Translations under genes and position numbers: made by a program
Notes under the pieces: model-generated
What the model saw: the letters and a program-made list of their open reading frames with translations, nothing else
Databases searched by the model: none
What the model was told of the DNA's origin: nothing
NCBI RefSeq assembly: GCF_003205875.1
Contig: NZ_PUBZ01000099.1
Location: 1 to 58,806 of the forward strand
DNA length: 58,806 nt
Source of the DNA: Herpetosiphon llansteffanensis
GTDB taxonomy: Bacteria; Chloroflexota; Chloroflexia; Chloroflexales; Herpetosiphonaceae
Reading direction: 5' to 3'
Shown: positions 9,021 to 17,076 of the stretch, piece by piece
How positions within the stretch are numbered: the first letter of the stretch is position 1
How the letters are laid out: the number at the start of each line of letters is the position of its first letter

Positions 9021-10225
9021 GCAACCTCTCGATCGATGTGGTCGCGCCAAAAAGCCCAGGCATGGCCTTGCGGATATTCTGCATAGTTCAGCTCCACACC
9101 GGCTCCAACCAGAATATCGCGCAACGTCCGGTTGCCCTCTAGGAAATTGCATTCATCGCCAGTGACCGGCCCGCCAATACATGTCTCATAGGTTCCCACG
9201 ACGGTCACAATCCGCGCATTAACTGGCGGTTGAATTGACATCAGGGTGAGCAGGCGGCCATTTTGGCGTGAAACAAAGCCTGATTGATTGACCACAGCGC
9301 CAAATACCTCAGGATATTGTAAGGCCAAATAGAGCGAAATCAAGCCACCATATGAGTCGCCAACCACAACTCGTTGCTTAGGATCATTGATCGTGCTGTA
9401 TTTGCTATCGATCATTGGCACTAATTCGGTTGCGAAAAATTCGCTATAGGCATCGTTGAGGTCATAATCACGTTGGCGGCCTTGCTCGCGGCTTGGTTTG
9501 ACAAACACGGCAATCAGGGGCGGTAAAATCTCATCGGCAATCGCGTTATCCAAAATCGTTGGCGTAAAGGCATAGTTTTGGTAATCATCGCCATCTTGGA
9601 AATAAACGCTGGGATATTGCTTAGCCGGATCGTAATTGGCAGGCAAGTAGACATGCAATTGGTGGGTAGTTTTGCTAATTTCCGTATAGTAGTTGCCCAA
9701 ACTTTCGACAGTTCCCTTGGGCACATCGCTGCGCGAAATAATTTCGGTTGGCGTGACGTATTCGGGCATGCGCAACTCGGAATTCAGACCCATGCTGCTT
9801 GGAACCACCGTTGAATTACGCGGATCGTTGATCAAACCACCGCCACCACCAACGCCAAAGCGATAATCGATGCGCGCGGTTGGGCTGATGGTTTGGACAA
9901 CGCCCCACCAATTGGTCGTGCCAAGCCGTTGCATCGGAATCGTCTGAAACCAGTTGGTCAGATCGCTTGATAATTCCATCCGTGGAGCATCTTTTTCGAC
10001 CATAAACAAGGCTTGATCGCCTTGGGTCAAGGGGCTTGCTGGAAACATCGCGTTAAAATCATTGATCAGTTTAAGTTGCGCTGCTTGATCATCGGTTTTG
10101 GCCAATTGCTCGCGCAATTGATTAAAACTGGTAATCGGCTGGCTGGCATCATACGTGACCGCCGCGCCACCGCAACTTGCCAAAAGCACACTGAATGCTA
10201 AAAATAAGCCAATAAATCGCTGCAT
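8993..10225 (-). CDS. Lipoprotein esterase, enterochelin-esterase-like alpha/beta hydrolase
   Basis: A 410-residue protein with a lipoprotein signal (MQRFIGLFLAFSVLLASCGG; lipobox LLASC), so it is probably membrane-anchored outside the cell. The C-terminal ~250 residues follow the putative-esterase (Fes/IroE, esterase D) layout: HVYLPANYDP, VYFQDGDDY, the nucleophile elbow GDSYGG, and a final catalytic His in YPQGHAWAFWRDH. The N-terminal ~130 residues resemble the extra domain seen in enterochelin-esterase-like enzymes. It lies 3 bases after the GT2 gene and overlaps the deacetylase, so it may modify the same cell-surface glycan. The substrate is unproven. Confidence 0.85.
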   Translation of the reverse strand: MQRFIGLFLAFSVLLASCGGAAVTYDASQPITSFNQLREQLAKTDDQAAQLKLINDFNAMFPASPLTQGDQALFMVEKDAPRMELSSDLTNWFQTIPMQRLGTTNWWGVVQTISPTARIDYRFGVGGGGGLINDPRNSTVVPSSMGLNSELRMPEYVTPTEIISRSDVPKGTVESLGNYYTEISKTTHQLHVYLPANYDPAKQYPSVYFQDGDDYQNYAFTPTILDNAIADEILPPLIAVFVKPSREQGRQRDYDLNDAYSEFFATELVPMIDSKYSTINDPKQRVVVGDSYGGLISLYLALQYPEVFGAVVNQSGFVSRQNGRLLTLMSIQPPVNARIVTVVGTYETCIGGPVTGDECNFLEGNRTLRDILVGAGVELNYAEYPQGHAWAFWRDHIDREVAWALDWQKP

Positions 10226-10228
10226 AGA

Positions 10229-11182
10229 TTAATCCTTTGGTTGATTGGAAGGTTGGATGACTTGGCGAACTTTGGCCCAAGCCCAGGTGCGGCGGCGCAA
10301 TTCGCTGTGATCGATGCGCTGTTGCCGCCATTGCCAAACTGCTGCCAAGCTGCGTTGCAAGCCAGCAACGGTCATTAAGCGCCGATGCCAACGATTGAAA
10401 CGCTTGCCATAGGCCAAGCGAAAAAATTGTGATCGCGCTTGTTGCAAGGCCAAAAACGAGCGTACCCGAAATTGGCTTGAGCTTGCCCCACCATGATGAA
10501 TGACGGTTGCCTGCGGCTGCTGCCAAATTGCCCAGCCAGCTTGACGAATGCGCCAACAAAGCTCAACTTCTTCTGCATAGAGCCAAAAATCTTCGTTAAA
10601 CAGGCCAACTTCGGCCAAGGTTTCGGCCCGCACGAGCATCGCCGCGCCCAAGGGATGATCGATTGCAAACGCTGCGTCGCCGCCATCTTGCATGTAGCGC
10701 CCATTCAGCGGGTGATGATAGAGCCGCCCAAAACCACGCCCACGTGGCGGATAGAGATCGAACACGCTCATCAACAAACTTGGGAAGCGAAAAGCGGCAA
10801 CTTGAAACGAGCCATCGGGGTAGCGTAAGCGCGGCGCAACCATGCCAACCCGCGAATGGTGCTGCAAAAAAACCACCAACGCTTCTAAGGCTCCGCTGGT
10901 CAGCTGGGCATCGGGGTTGAGCAGCAAAAGATAATCGGGCTGCTGCTGCAAGGCATGGCGAATACCCAAATTATTGGCCTTCGCAAAGCCTAAATTTGCC
11001 CCCGATTCGATGACATGCGCTTGTGGAAACTCGGCCTGGACCATGGCAACGCTGCCATCGTGCGAAGCGTTATCGACCACAATTGCATTGGTTGGCAAGG
11101 TGCTCAGGGCGAGGCTGGCCAAACATTCGCGCAACAAATCGCGGGTATTGTAGGAAACAATAATTACTGGAATTGGCTGCAT
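10229..11182 (-). CDS. Family 2 glycosyltransferase (rhamnosyltransferase-like)
   Basis: A 317-residue GT-A enzyme. It shows IPVIIVSYNTRDLLRECLASL, the nucleotide-sugar region VVDNASHDGS, the DXD-like LLLLNPDAQ, and further on FNEDFWLYAEEVELCWRIRQAGW, the acceptor-side ED motif of WbbL-like transferases. It is cytoplasmic, acting at the inner membrane face on an unknown glycan. It is flanked 4 bases upstream by the HAD phosphatase and 3 bases downstream by the esterase, so all are co-transcribed. Confidence 0.9.
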   Translation of the reverse strand: MQPIPVIIVSYNTRDLLRECLASLALSTLPTNAIVVDNASHDGSVAMVQAEFPQAHVIESGANLGFAKANNLGIRHALQQQPDYLLLLNPDAQLTSGALEALVVFLQHHSRVGMVAPRLRYPDGSFQVAAFRFPSLLMSVFDLYPPRGRGFGRLYHHPLNGRYMQDGGDAAFAIDHPLGAAMLVRAETLAEVGLFNEDFWLYAEEVELCWRIRQAGWAIWQQPQATVIHHGGASSSQFRVRSFLALQQARSQFFRLAYGKRFNRWHRRLMTVAGLQRSLAAVWQWRQQRIDHSELRRRTWAWAKVRQVIQPSNQPKD

Positions 11183-11186
11183 CGAA

Positions 11187-11987
11187 CTACTCCCGACCTG
11201 CGGCGAGCTGCGCTAAAATGCCAGCCAAATCATCGGCCAAGAGATCAATCGTTGGTTCCCACGATTGGGCTTGCTGCATGCTATGCACGCCGCTGCCAAC
11301 AAAGGCGGTGGCAATCCCAACCCGCTGCGCGCCAGCAATATCAGTATCCAAGCGATCGCCGACCATTAATGTTTTCTCGGGCGTTACGCCAAACAATTGC
11401 AATGCCGCTTCAAACATGGCAGGTTCAGGCTTACCTATTACTTCTGGCGTGCAATCACTGGCAGTTGCCAAAGCCGCCACAATCGCGCCAGCCCCGGGAA
11501 TCAAGCCCTCAGGCGCGGGAAACGTGCGATCGCTGTTTGTGGCAATAAACGCTGCGCCAGCGCGCAAGGCCAAGGTTGCGGTTTTCAAACGGGCATAGGT
11601 CAGGTTGAAATCAACCCCAACCACCACCGCCGCCACATCGCTATCAGCGGGCACAAAATAGCCATCGCCAAACAACGACGACTGAATGCCATCCATGCCA
11701 ATCGCCAGCAAGCGCGTGCCCTGCGGGTAGCGGGTGCGCAACAAGGTTGCCGTCGCCGTTGATGAGGTAATCACATGCTCAGCCGAAATTGCAATCCCCA
11801 ACTGCTGGAGATGGGTGGCAAAGGTCGCGGGCAATTGCGATGAATTATTGGTTAAACAGGCATACCCTAAATCGAAGCGATCAAGCACGCTGGTTAATTC
11901 CGCAGCGCCTGGCAAAATCGTCCCACCCCGATGCAAAACGCCATCCATATCGAGCAAGATGAGCTTTAACTGCTTGAGATTGAGCAT
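11187..11987 (-). CDS. HAD-superfamily IIA phosphatase (NagD-like)
   Basis: A 266-residue hydrolase. Motif I is LLDMDGVLHRG (nucleophile Asp), motif II includes CLTNNSSQ, motif III the IGKPEP lysine, and motif IV GDRLDTDIAGAQRVG. The NagD/PNPase-type C2 cap lies between motifs II and III. The family dephosphorylates small phospho-sugars, nucleotides or phosphoglycolate. The ATG at 11985-11987 (MLNLKQLK) is chosen because the motif then sits at the usual distance; the frame extends further upstream with no domain. It is probably the first gene of the operon running to 7443. Confidence 0.85.
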   Translation of the reverse strand: MLNLKQLKLILLDMDGVLHRGGTILPGAAELTSVLDRFDLGYACLTNNSSQLPATFATHLQQLGIAISAEHVITSSTATATLLRTRYPQGTRLLAIGMDGIQSSLFGDGYFVPADSDVAAVVVGVDFNLTYARLKTATLALRAGAAFIATNSDRTFPAPEGLIPGAGAIVAALATASDCTPEVIGKPEPAMFEAALQLFGVTPEKTLMVGDRLDTDIAGAQRVGIATAFVGSGVHSMQQAQSWEPTIDLLADDLAGILAQLAAGRE

Positions 11988-12149
11988 GCCGAAAAATCCC
12001 CATAAAAAACAACTTCTCCCGATTGTACCACTGCCACGGCTTGCCAACACGTTCATACTGCGATCTAAAGGTTATGAAATGTGACATGGAACCAAAGCAA
12101 GGCGAGCGGTGTAGAACTTAACAAAGCAGCCAAATCAGGAGCATCTGCC

Positions 12150-12698
12150 GTGGATCAAGCCTCGCAGCCCGCTGATCTCGCCCAAACGTGGGCAACCCAA
12201 ATTCTCGCCCATCAAACGGCGATCTTTCGCTTGGCCTATCTCATGGTCGGCGATTCAATGATTGCCGAAGATTTGGCCCAAGAGACGGTTATGCGCGCCT
12301 TACGGATGCAGCATCAGTTTGATGTTGAGCGCCCGTTGAAGCCATGGCTGTTGCAAATTACCGCCAATCTGGCTCGAAATTATCGCCGTTCGTTGCGCCG
12401 TTATCTGCGCGCCTTGCAACGCTTTGCCTTGCAACAGCCAGAAAACAGCGAATTTAACGAAACCAGCGGCCCAGCGTGGGAGGCAACCCAACTTTGGCAT
12501 GCAATTGGTCGGCTGGCTCAACGCGAACAAGAGGTCTTGTATTTGCGCTATTTTTTGGAATTAAGCGAGCAGGAAACTGCCCAAGCACTTGGGATTGCCC
12601 AAGGCACGGTCAAATCGCGCTTACACCGCGCGTTGGTACGCTTGCGCGGCGTGGTCGATGGCGAATTTCCCGAGTTGCGAACGGAGCGTTGCGCATGA
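12150..12698 (+). CDS. ECF-type RNA polymerase sigma factor
   Basis: A 182-residue group 4 sigma factor. Region 2 spans FRLAYLMVGDSMIAEDLAQET to PWLLQITANLARNYRR. Region 4 spans LAQREQEVLYLRYFLELSEQE to LGIAQGTVKSRLHRALVRLR. I chose the GTG at 12150 because AGGAG (12137-12141) sits 8 bases before it; the frame is open upstream to about 12081. The ATGA overlap with the next gene, a membrane protein, is the classic sigma/anti-sigma arrangement. It probably responds to an envelope signal and may drive its own operon. Confidence 0.92.
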   Translation: MDQASQPADLAQTWATQILAHQTAIFRLAYLMVGDSMIAEDLAQETVMRALRMQHQFDVERPLKPWLLQITANLARNYRRSLRRYLRALQRFALQQPENSEFNETSGPAWEATQLWHAIGRLAQREQEVLYLRYFLELSEQETAQALGIAQGTVKSRLHRALVRLRGVVDGEFPELRTERCA

Positions 12699-13372
12699 AC
12701 CAACCACCAGAATCCTACCCAGAAGAAACCCTGCGCAAACAAGCCCAAGCGTTTCCCTACCCGCCAACGCCACAGTTGCAGATCACGCGCCCACACCGCT
12801 CGGTCTGGCCACTGCGGGTTGGTGTAGCAGTTGCAGTCGTGCTGCTTTTGAGTTTCACGCTGCCGGCAGTGCGGGCACACGTCGGGCGCTGGCTGCAAGT
12901 TGGCACCATTTTTATTGGCAATCAACCACCAACCATGCTGCCAAAGCCAACCCAAATTCAGCCCAGTCAGGACCCGATAACAAACCAATTACCCACCAGT
13001 TCGCTGCTTGGCCCGCCCGATCAACTATTGCAATTAGAGCCATATCCGCATGTGCAGCGCTTGATGTGGTTCAGTCAAGCTCAAACGATCACGCTTGATG
13101 TGCTTGATTCGCAGGCGTGGGCTGGCAAAACCGTGCTCGCGCTTGATAACGTGACACGGACGCAGGTTCATAATCAGCCAGCGATTTGGCTGCAAGGCCA
13201 GCGCGAATTGACCTTTTTTGATCCTGGCACAACCCAAATCTACCAAACCACAAGTTTGAGCGTTACCGCGACCTTAATTTGGACTGATGATCAGCGGACT
13301 TATCGGCTTGAAACCACCAGTGATCTGGCCACAATGCGCCAAATCGCCGAATCGTTGAGCCAAGGAGAATGA
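12695..13372 (+). CDS. Membrane-anchored anti-sigma-like protein
   Basis: A 225-residue protein. A short cytoplasmic N-terminus of about 35 residues is followed by one membrane helix (GVAVAVVLLLSFTLPAV) and an extracytoplasmic domain of about 160 residues. The outer domain (MWFSQAQTITLDVL to YRLETTSDLATMRQIAESL) resembles the DUF4367/MucB-type lipoprotein-like fold, with low certainty. There is no zinc-binding HXXXCXXC motif. Overlapping the sigma gene by ATGA and followed by another ATGA overlap, it is probably the anti-sigma partner that holds the ECF factor at the membrane. Confidence 0.75.
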   Translation: MNQPPESYPEETLRKQAQAFPYPPTPQLQITRPHRSVWPLRVGVAVAVVLLLSFTLPAVRAHVGRWLQVGTIFIGNQPPTMLPKPTQIQPSQDPITNQLPTSSLLGPPDQLLQLEPYPHVQRLMWFSQAQTITLDVLDSQAWAGKTVLALDNVTRTQVHNQPAIWLQGQRELTFFDPGTTQIYQTTSLSVTATLIWTDDQRTYRLETTSDLATMRQIAESLSQGE

Positions 13373-13863
13373 CCATGCGCCGTTTATTGATTTTCATGTG
13401 TCTCATCGGATTGCAATTTGGCCTGATTAGCATCAGCAATGCTGGCGGCTGGGCAACAACGCCCATCACCAAACTACCCGATACGATTGTTGCTGACCAA
13501 ATTTTTCAACTTAAATTTAGCGTGCTACAACATGGCACGAAACCAACCAACGGCTTAGCAGGCAATCCAATCAAGCCCGAACTGACTGTGCGGCACGTAG
13601 CAAGTCAGCAAGTCAAAACATTCTATGCCCAACAGGTTGGTGATGTTGGCCATTTTCAGAGCAGTTTACAACTGCCAACTGCCGGAGAATGGGAAATTTC
13701 AATTATTCCACTGCCGTTTGGCAACATCGAAGGCGAAGTCTATCGAATTACCGTCCAAGAAGCCCCAGCGGCTGATCATAATTGGTGGTATATGGGGATT
13801 GCGGCTGGCGGCTTAGGCTTGGCAATGGGCATGGGCTGGTTGATCAAACGGATCAGCCATTAA
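13369..13863 (+). CDS. YtkA-like secreted, C-terminally membrane-anchored protein, copy 1
   Basis: A 164-residue protein with a signal peptide (RRLLIFMCLIGLQFGLISI then SNAGG), a ~100-residue beta domain starting GGWATTPITKLPDTIVADQ, the PTAGEWEISI strand typical of YtkA-like domains, and a C-terminal helix (WWYMGIAAGGLGLAMGMG then WLIKR) that anchors it. Such domains often occur with copper or redox proteins, but no metal-binding His/Met cluster is obvious here. Translation can begin at the ATG overlapping the upstream stop (13369) or two codons later (13375). It belongs to the sigma/anti-sigma operon and is followed by a close paralogue. Confidence 0.8.
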   Translation: MTMRRLLIFMCLIGLQFGLISISNAGGWATTPITKLPDTIVADQIFQLKFSVLQHGTKPTNGLAGNPIKPELTVRHVASQQVKTFYAQQVGDVGHFQSSLQLPTAGEWEISIIPLPFGNIEGEVYRITVQEAPAADHNWWYMGIAAGGLGLAMGMGWLIKRISH

Positions 13864-13887
13864 TCAACGAATGCTTAAACCATCAGC

Positions 13888-14416
13888 GATCGCGCCGAAT
13901 CTTTAGCCAAGGAGAATGACCATGCGCCGTTTATTGATCTTCGTTTGTCTCGTTGGATTGCAATTTGGCCTAGTTAGCATCAGCAATGCTGGTGGCTGGG
14001 CAACAACGCCCATCACCAAACTGCCCGATACGATTGTGGCTGGCCAAAGCTTTCAGCTTGAATTTAGCGTATTGCAACATGGCACCAAGCCTATTAGTAG
14101 CATGGGCACTGATCCGATAAAGCCATTGTTGACCGCTGAACATGCAACGAGCACAGAGTTTCAGCAAGTTTGGGCTACCCAGGTTGGTGATGTTGGTAAT
14201 TTTCAAGCCACATTGCAGCTGCCAACTGCCGGAGAATGGGAAATTTCAATCAAGCCAATGCCGTTTGGCACCATAGAAGGCGAGGTTTATCGAATTACAG
14301 TGCAAGAAGCAACTGCCGCGCCAAAAGCAGCCAATTGGTGGTATATGGGGATTGCCGCAGGTGGTCTAGGCTTGGCAGTGGGGATGGGCTGGTTGATCAA
14401 ACGCATCAGCCATTAA
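13888..14416 (+). repeat. Second unit of a tandem gene duplication
   Basis: The block 13888-14416 repeats 13345-13863. It includes the ribosome-binding region AGCCAAGGAGAATGACCATG and a remnant of the anti-sigma 3' end (GCCGAATC, present at both 13349 and near 13895). The duplication therefore began inside the last codons of the anti-sigma gene. The unit is about 540 bases long. Confidence 0.85.
13916..14416 (+). CDS. YtkA-like secreted, C-terminally membrane-anchored protein, copy 2
   Basis: A 166-residue paralogue of the preceding gene, nearly identical in the signal peptide, the GGWATTPITKLPDTIVAG start, PTAGEWEISI, the GEVYRITVQEA strand and the anchor helix. It differs most in the middle, where copy 1 has NGLAGNPIKPELTVRH and copy 2 SSMGTDPIKPLLTAEH. 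It has its own AAGGAG ribosome-binding site inherited with the duplication. It ends in a strong terminator and is the last gene of the sigma operon. The function is unknown; divergence in the exposed loop suggests different ligands or relaxed constraint. Confidence 0.8.
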   Translation: MTMRRLLIFVCLVGLQFGLVSISNAGGWATTPITKLPDTIVAGQSFQLEFSVLQHGTKPISSMGTDPIKPLLTAEHATSTEFQQVWATQVGDVGNFQATLQLPTAGEWEISIKPMPFGTIEGEVYRITVQEATAAPKAANWWYMGIAAGGLGLAVGMGWLIKRISH

Positions 14417-14424
14417 GCAAATTG

Positions 14425-14454
14425 AATTGAGGCTGGCTAACACCAGCCTCAATT
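14425..14454. terminator. Bidirectional terminator between the sigma operon and rnc
   Basis: A 12-bp perfect hairpin: AATTGAGGCTGG (14425-14436), loop CTAACA, CCAGCCTCAATT (14443-14454). It lies between convergent genes and its right arm reaches the rnc stop codon. Confidence 0.88.
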
Positions 14455-15164
14455 TAGCGTTGTTCAGGCGCAGTTAATACAATTGTTTCAGCGGTGAGCG
14501 CTTCGAGCGCTACTTTGGCTGCCGCCTGCGAAGCCATCGTTTTTGAGGTACCGATACCAACGCCAAGCAAGCTATCGCCCGCCCAAACCTCAATTGTCCA
14601 GGTGCGCTCGTGGTCGGGGCCGGTCACGTTAACTTCACGGTAATTGGGCGTTAGGTTGATCCGACCTTGGACAAATTGTTGTAAATCGGTCTTGTAATCT
14701 TGGTTTTGCACCCCGCTGGCCTTAACCGATTTAAGCAAGGGCAGCACAAAATCGCGAGCAGCAGGCCAGCCGCCATCAAGCGCAATCGCCGCCAACAAGG
14801 CCTCAAAGGCATCGGCCAACAAATTATCGCGCTCACGGGCTTTGGCCCGTTCCTCGCCACGGCTAATTTGCACATAACTCCCAAGATCAAAGCGCCGTGC
14901 GAGGCTGGCTAAGGTGCGGGTTTGCACCAACATCGCGCGCATTTTGGTTAGATCGCCCTCGCCAAGCTCAGGAAACTCGTGAAACAAAAAAGAACCACAA
15001 ATAAAATTTAAAAGAGCATCGCCAAGAAACTCAAGCCGTTCGTTCGATTCTGAGCCGGCTTCTGGGTGTTCATGCACATACGAGCGATGCAGCAATGCAG
15101 CCCGTAAAAACGCGACATCGTTGAAGGTATAGCCAAGTTCAGTTTGTAGTTTATTTAAATCCAT
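14454..15164 (-). CDS. rnc: Ribonuclease III
   Basis: A 236-residue enzyme of the usual length. The endonuclease domain carries the signature ERLEFLGDALL, with the catalytic Glu/Asp network, and later DAFEALLAAIALDGG. The C-terminal ~70 residues form a double-stranded RNA binding domain (DYKTDLQQFVQGR onwards, ending with the KxAxxxAA-like SKTMASQAAAKVAL). It processes rRNA precursors and structured mRNAs. It is the last gene of the minus-strand operon nrdR-ribH-fabF-rnc. A long perfect hairpin 20-56 bases upstream of its start is a candidate for self-cleavage. Confidence 0.95.
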   Translation of the reverse strand: MDLNKLQTELGYTFNDVAFLRAALLHRSYVHEHPEAGSESNERLEFLGDALLNFICGSFLFHEFPELGEGDLTKMRAMLVQTRTLASLARRFDLGSYVQISRGEERAKARERDNLLADAFEALLAAIALDGGWPAARDFVLPLLKSVKASGVQNQDYKTDLQQFVQGRINLTPNYREVNVTGPDHERTWTIEVWAGDSLLGVGIGTSKTMASQAAAKVALEALTAETIVLTAPEQR

Positions 15165-15183
15165 AGCAGCAATGTTAAGCTAC

Positions 15184-15220
15184 GCGAGCTAGGCAGATTG
15201 CAATAATCCGCCTAGCTCGC
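15184..15220 (-). promoter_or_regulatory. 16-bp hairpin in the fabF-rnc spacer
   Basis: On the minus strand GCGAGCTAGGCGGATT pairs with AATCTGCCTAGCTCGC around the loop ATTGC, with one G-U pair. It lies between the fabF stop and the rnc start. There is no T-run in the direction of transcription, so a simple terminator is unlikely. A processing or attenuation site for rnc fits better. Confidence 0.6.
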
Positions 15221-15227
15221 AGGGTTT

Positions 15228-16469
15228 TTAGGCTTCAAAAGCCTTGAACAACAGACTAACGTTATGTCCACCAAAGCCAAATGAATTGCTCATAAAGCTG
15301 GAGAATTGCGCTTGCCGAGGTGCGTTTGGCACACAATCAATCTCACACTCTGGGTCGGGGGTGTGATAATTGATCGTAGCGGGGATCAGGCCTTCTTGCA
15401 TGGCGCGAATGCCGATGACTGCTTCGATTGCGCCGCCAGCGCCCAAGGTATGGCCAATTTGCGATTTGTTTGAGCTAATCGGCAATTTGGCGGTGTAATC
15501 GCCAAACACTTTTTTAATCGCCAAGGTTTCGGTACGGTCGTTGACGGGAGTAGAAGTACCGTGAGCGTTCAAATAGCCCAATTCGTGTGGCTCCAAGCCT
15601 GCATGACGCAAGGCCATGCGCATGGCTTTGACCGCGCCTGAGCCATCTTCTGCAGGCATCGTGATGTGATAGGCATCGGTGCTCACGCCATAGCCAACCA
15701 ATTCGGCCAAAATGGTTGCGCCACGGCTGACCGCATGCTCGTAATCTTCCAAGACCAACACACCAGAGCCTTCGCCCATCACAAAGCCATCGCGATCTTT
15801 ATCGAATGGGCGTGAGGCGGTCGCAGGATCGTCGTTGCGAGTTGAAAGCGCGCGGGCGCTCGCAAAGGCACCGATCCCAATTTCGGTAATTGCTGCTTCG
15901 GTACCACCAGCCAAAATAACTTTGGCCTCGCCACGCCGAATGACGTGCCAAGCCTCACCAATGGCATTGCCAGAGGTGGCACAGGCTGAAACAGGGCAGA
16001 AATTCGGGCCACGCGCCCCAATTTCAATCGCCACAACCCCACCCGCCATATCGACAATCATCATTGGAATCAAAAATGGCGTAATTCGGTCGGGACCCTT
16101 GGTATCCATCACACGCAAATAGGTTGTAAAATTATCGAGACCACCAACGCCACAACCAATGATGACCCCTACATCATCGGCGTTTTCGTCGGTAATGGTC
16201 AGATCGGCGCTGCGCAAGGCTTCTTTGGCTGCTGCTACTGCAAAATGGACAAAGCGCGAGTTGCGCCGTGCCTCTTTTTTATCCATATAGTTGGCGGCAT
16301 CGAAGCCATGGACTTCTGCGGCAATCTGAGCACTAAAATTTGTTGGGTCGAATTGGGTAATTCGCCGAACAGCCGAACGTGCTTGGACAATGCCCTCCCA
16401 CAAAGATGGCACGTCGAGGCCCAATGGGCTAATCGTGCCCAATCCTGTGACGACGACACGTCGATTCAT
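15228..16469 (-). CDS. fabF: 3-oxoacyl-[ACP] synthase II
   Basis: A 413-residue thiolase-fold condensing enzyme for fatty-acid elongation. It begins MNRRVVVTGLGTISPLGL and has the active-site Cys in VSACATSGNAIGEA. The two catalytic His are in NAHGTSTPVNDRTE and in GHTLGAGGAIEAV, and it ends with the usual NSFGFGGHN. The ATG at 16467-16469 is chosen by the family start and the AGGAGG directly upstream; the open frame upstream is spurious. It lies between ribH and rnc in the same transcription unit. Confidence 0.96.
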   Translation of the reverse strand: MNRRVVVTGLGTISPLGLDVPSLWEGIVQARSAVRRITQFDPTNFSAQIAAEVHGFDAANYMDKKEARRNSRFVHFAVAAAKEALRSADLTITDENADDVGVIIGCGVGGLDNFTTYLRVMDTKGPDRITPFLIPMMIVDMAGGVVAIEIGARGPNFCPVSACATSGNAIGEAWHVIRRGEAKVILAGGTEAAITEIGIGAFASARALSTRNDDPATASRPFDKDRDGFVMGEGSGVLVLEDYEHAVSRGATILAELVGYGVSTDAYHITMPAEDGSGAVKAMRMALRHAGLEPHELGYLNAHGTSTPVNDRTETLAIKKVFGDYTAKLPISSNKSQIGHTLGAGGAIEAVIGIRAMQEGLIPATINYHTPDPECEIDCVPNAPRQAQFSSFMSNSFGFGGHNVSLLFKAFEA

Positions 16470-16532
16470 AGCAAAACCTCCTAGTGCATAGCAAAGTGCC
16501 GCATCATTATAGCAGCAACTCCCTAAACCGAC

Positions 16533-16568
16533 CGAGAGGCCAACCAAGCATCCTTGGCTGACCTCTCG
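16533..16568 (-). other. Hairpin in the ribH-fabF spacer
   Basis: CGAGAGG (16533-16539) pairs with CCTCTCG (16562-16568), with an inner CCAAG/CTTGG stem. It follows the ribH stop on the minus strand. A TATAAT-like hexamer (complement of 16506-16511) lies further on, so fabF may have its own promoter after a partial terminator. No T-run is seen. Confidence 0.45.
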
Positions 16569-16594
16569 CAGCAATTCAAAACAGCAATTTTGGG

Positions 16595-17056
16595 CTAGAG
16601 TTGCTTGAGCAAATTGGCCATTTCGATCGCCGCTACTGCACACTCAGAGCCTTTGTTACCAGCTTTCGTGCCAGCCCGTTCGATCGCTTGCTCAATCGTG
16701 TCGGTGGTCAGCACGCCCAGCAACACGGGAATGCCCGTATCGTGCATCACCTTGGTTACGCCGCTAGAAACCGCATTGACCACAACCTCATAATGCGAGG
16801 TTGCGCCACGAATCACGGCCCCAAGGGTGATAATTGCATCGTGTTGACCACGCTCAGCAATTTTCTTCACCACCAACGGAATCTCATACGAGCCAGGACA
16901 CCACGCCACGCTAATATCATCGTCGGCAACGCCATGGCGTTTGAGTGTATTGACCGCGCCTTCAAGCAAATTGCCGCCAATAAAATCGTTCCAGCGCGCA
17001 ATCACGATTGCAATTCGCAAGCCAGTACCGATCAAATTACCTTCAATTACGTTCAT
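16595..17056 (-). CDS. ribH: 6,7-dimethyl-8-ribityllumazine synthase
   Basis: A 153-residue enzyme of normal length that joins the ribityl-aminopyrimidine to 3,4-dihydroxybutanone phosphate, the penultimate step of riboflavin synthesis. Visible motifs are [34 protein letters not shown], the [16 protein letters not shown] active-site block with catalytic His, and the phosphate-binding [12 protein letters not shown]. It lies apart from other rib genes and without the FMN riboswitch that controls the transporter at 21824-23699. The 20-base gap to the upstream gene indicates co-transcription. Confidence 0.96.
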   Translation of the reverse strand: MNVIEGNLIGTGLRIAIVIARWNDFIGGNLLEGAVNTLKRHGVADDDISVAWCPGSYEIPLVVKKIAERGQHDAIITLGAVIRGATSHYEVVVNAVSSGVTKVMHDTGIPVLLGVLTTDTIEQAIERAGTKAGNKGSECAVAAIEMANLLKQL

Positions 17057-17076
17057 GTCGCATCCTCAACGCCAAT

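Noticed and set aside
12476..12694. Upstream extension of the anti-sigma frame into the sigma gene
   Set aside because: The ATG at 12695 forms an ATGA overlap with the sigma stop and begins the meaningful sequence; the extension is the sigma gene in another frame.
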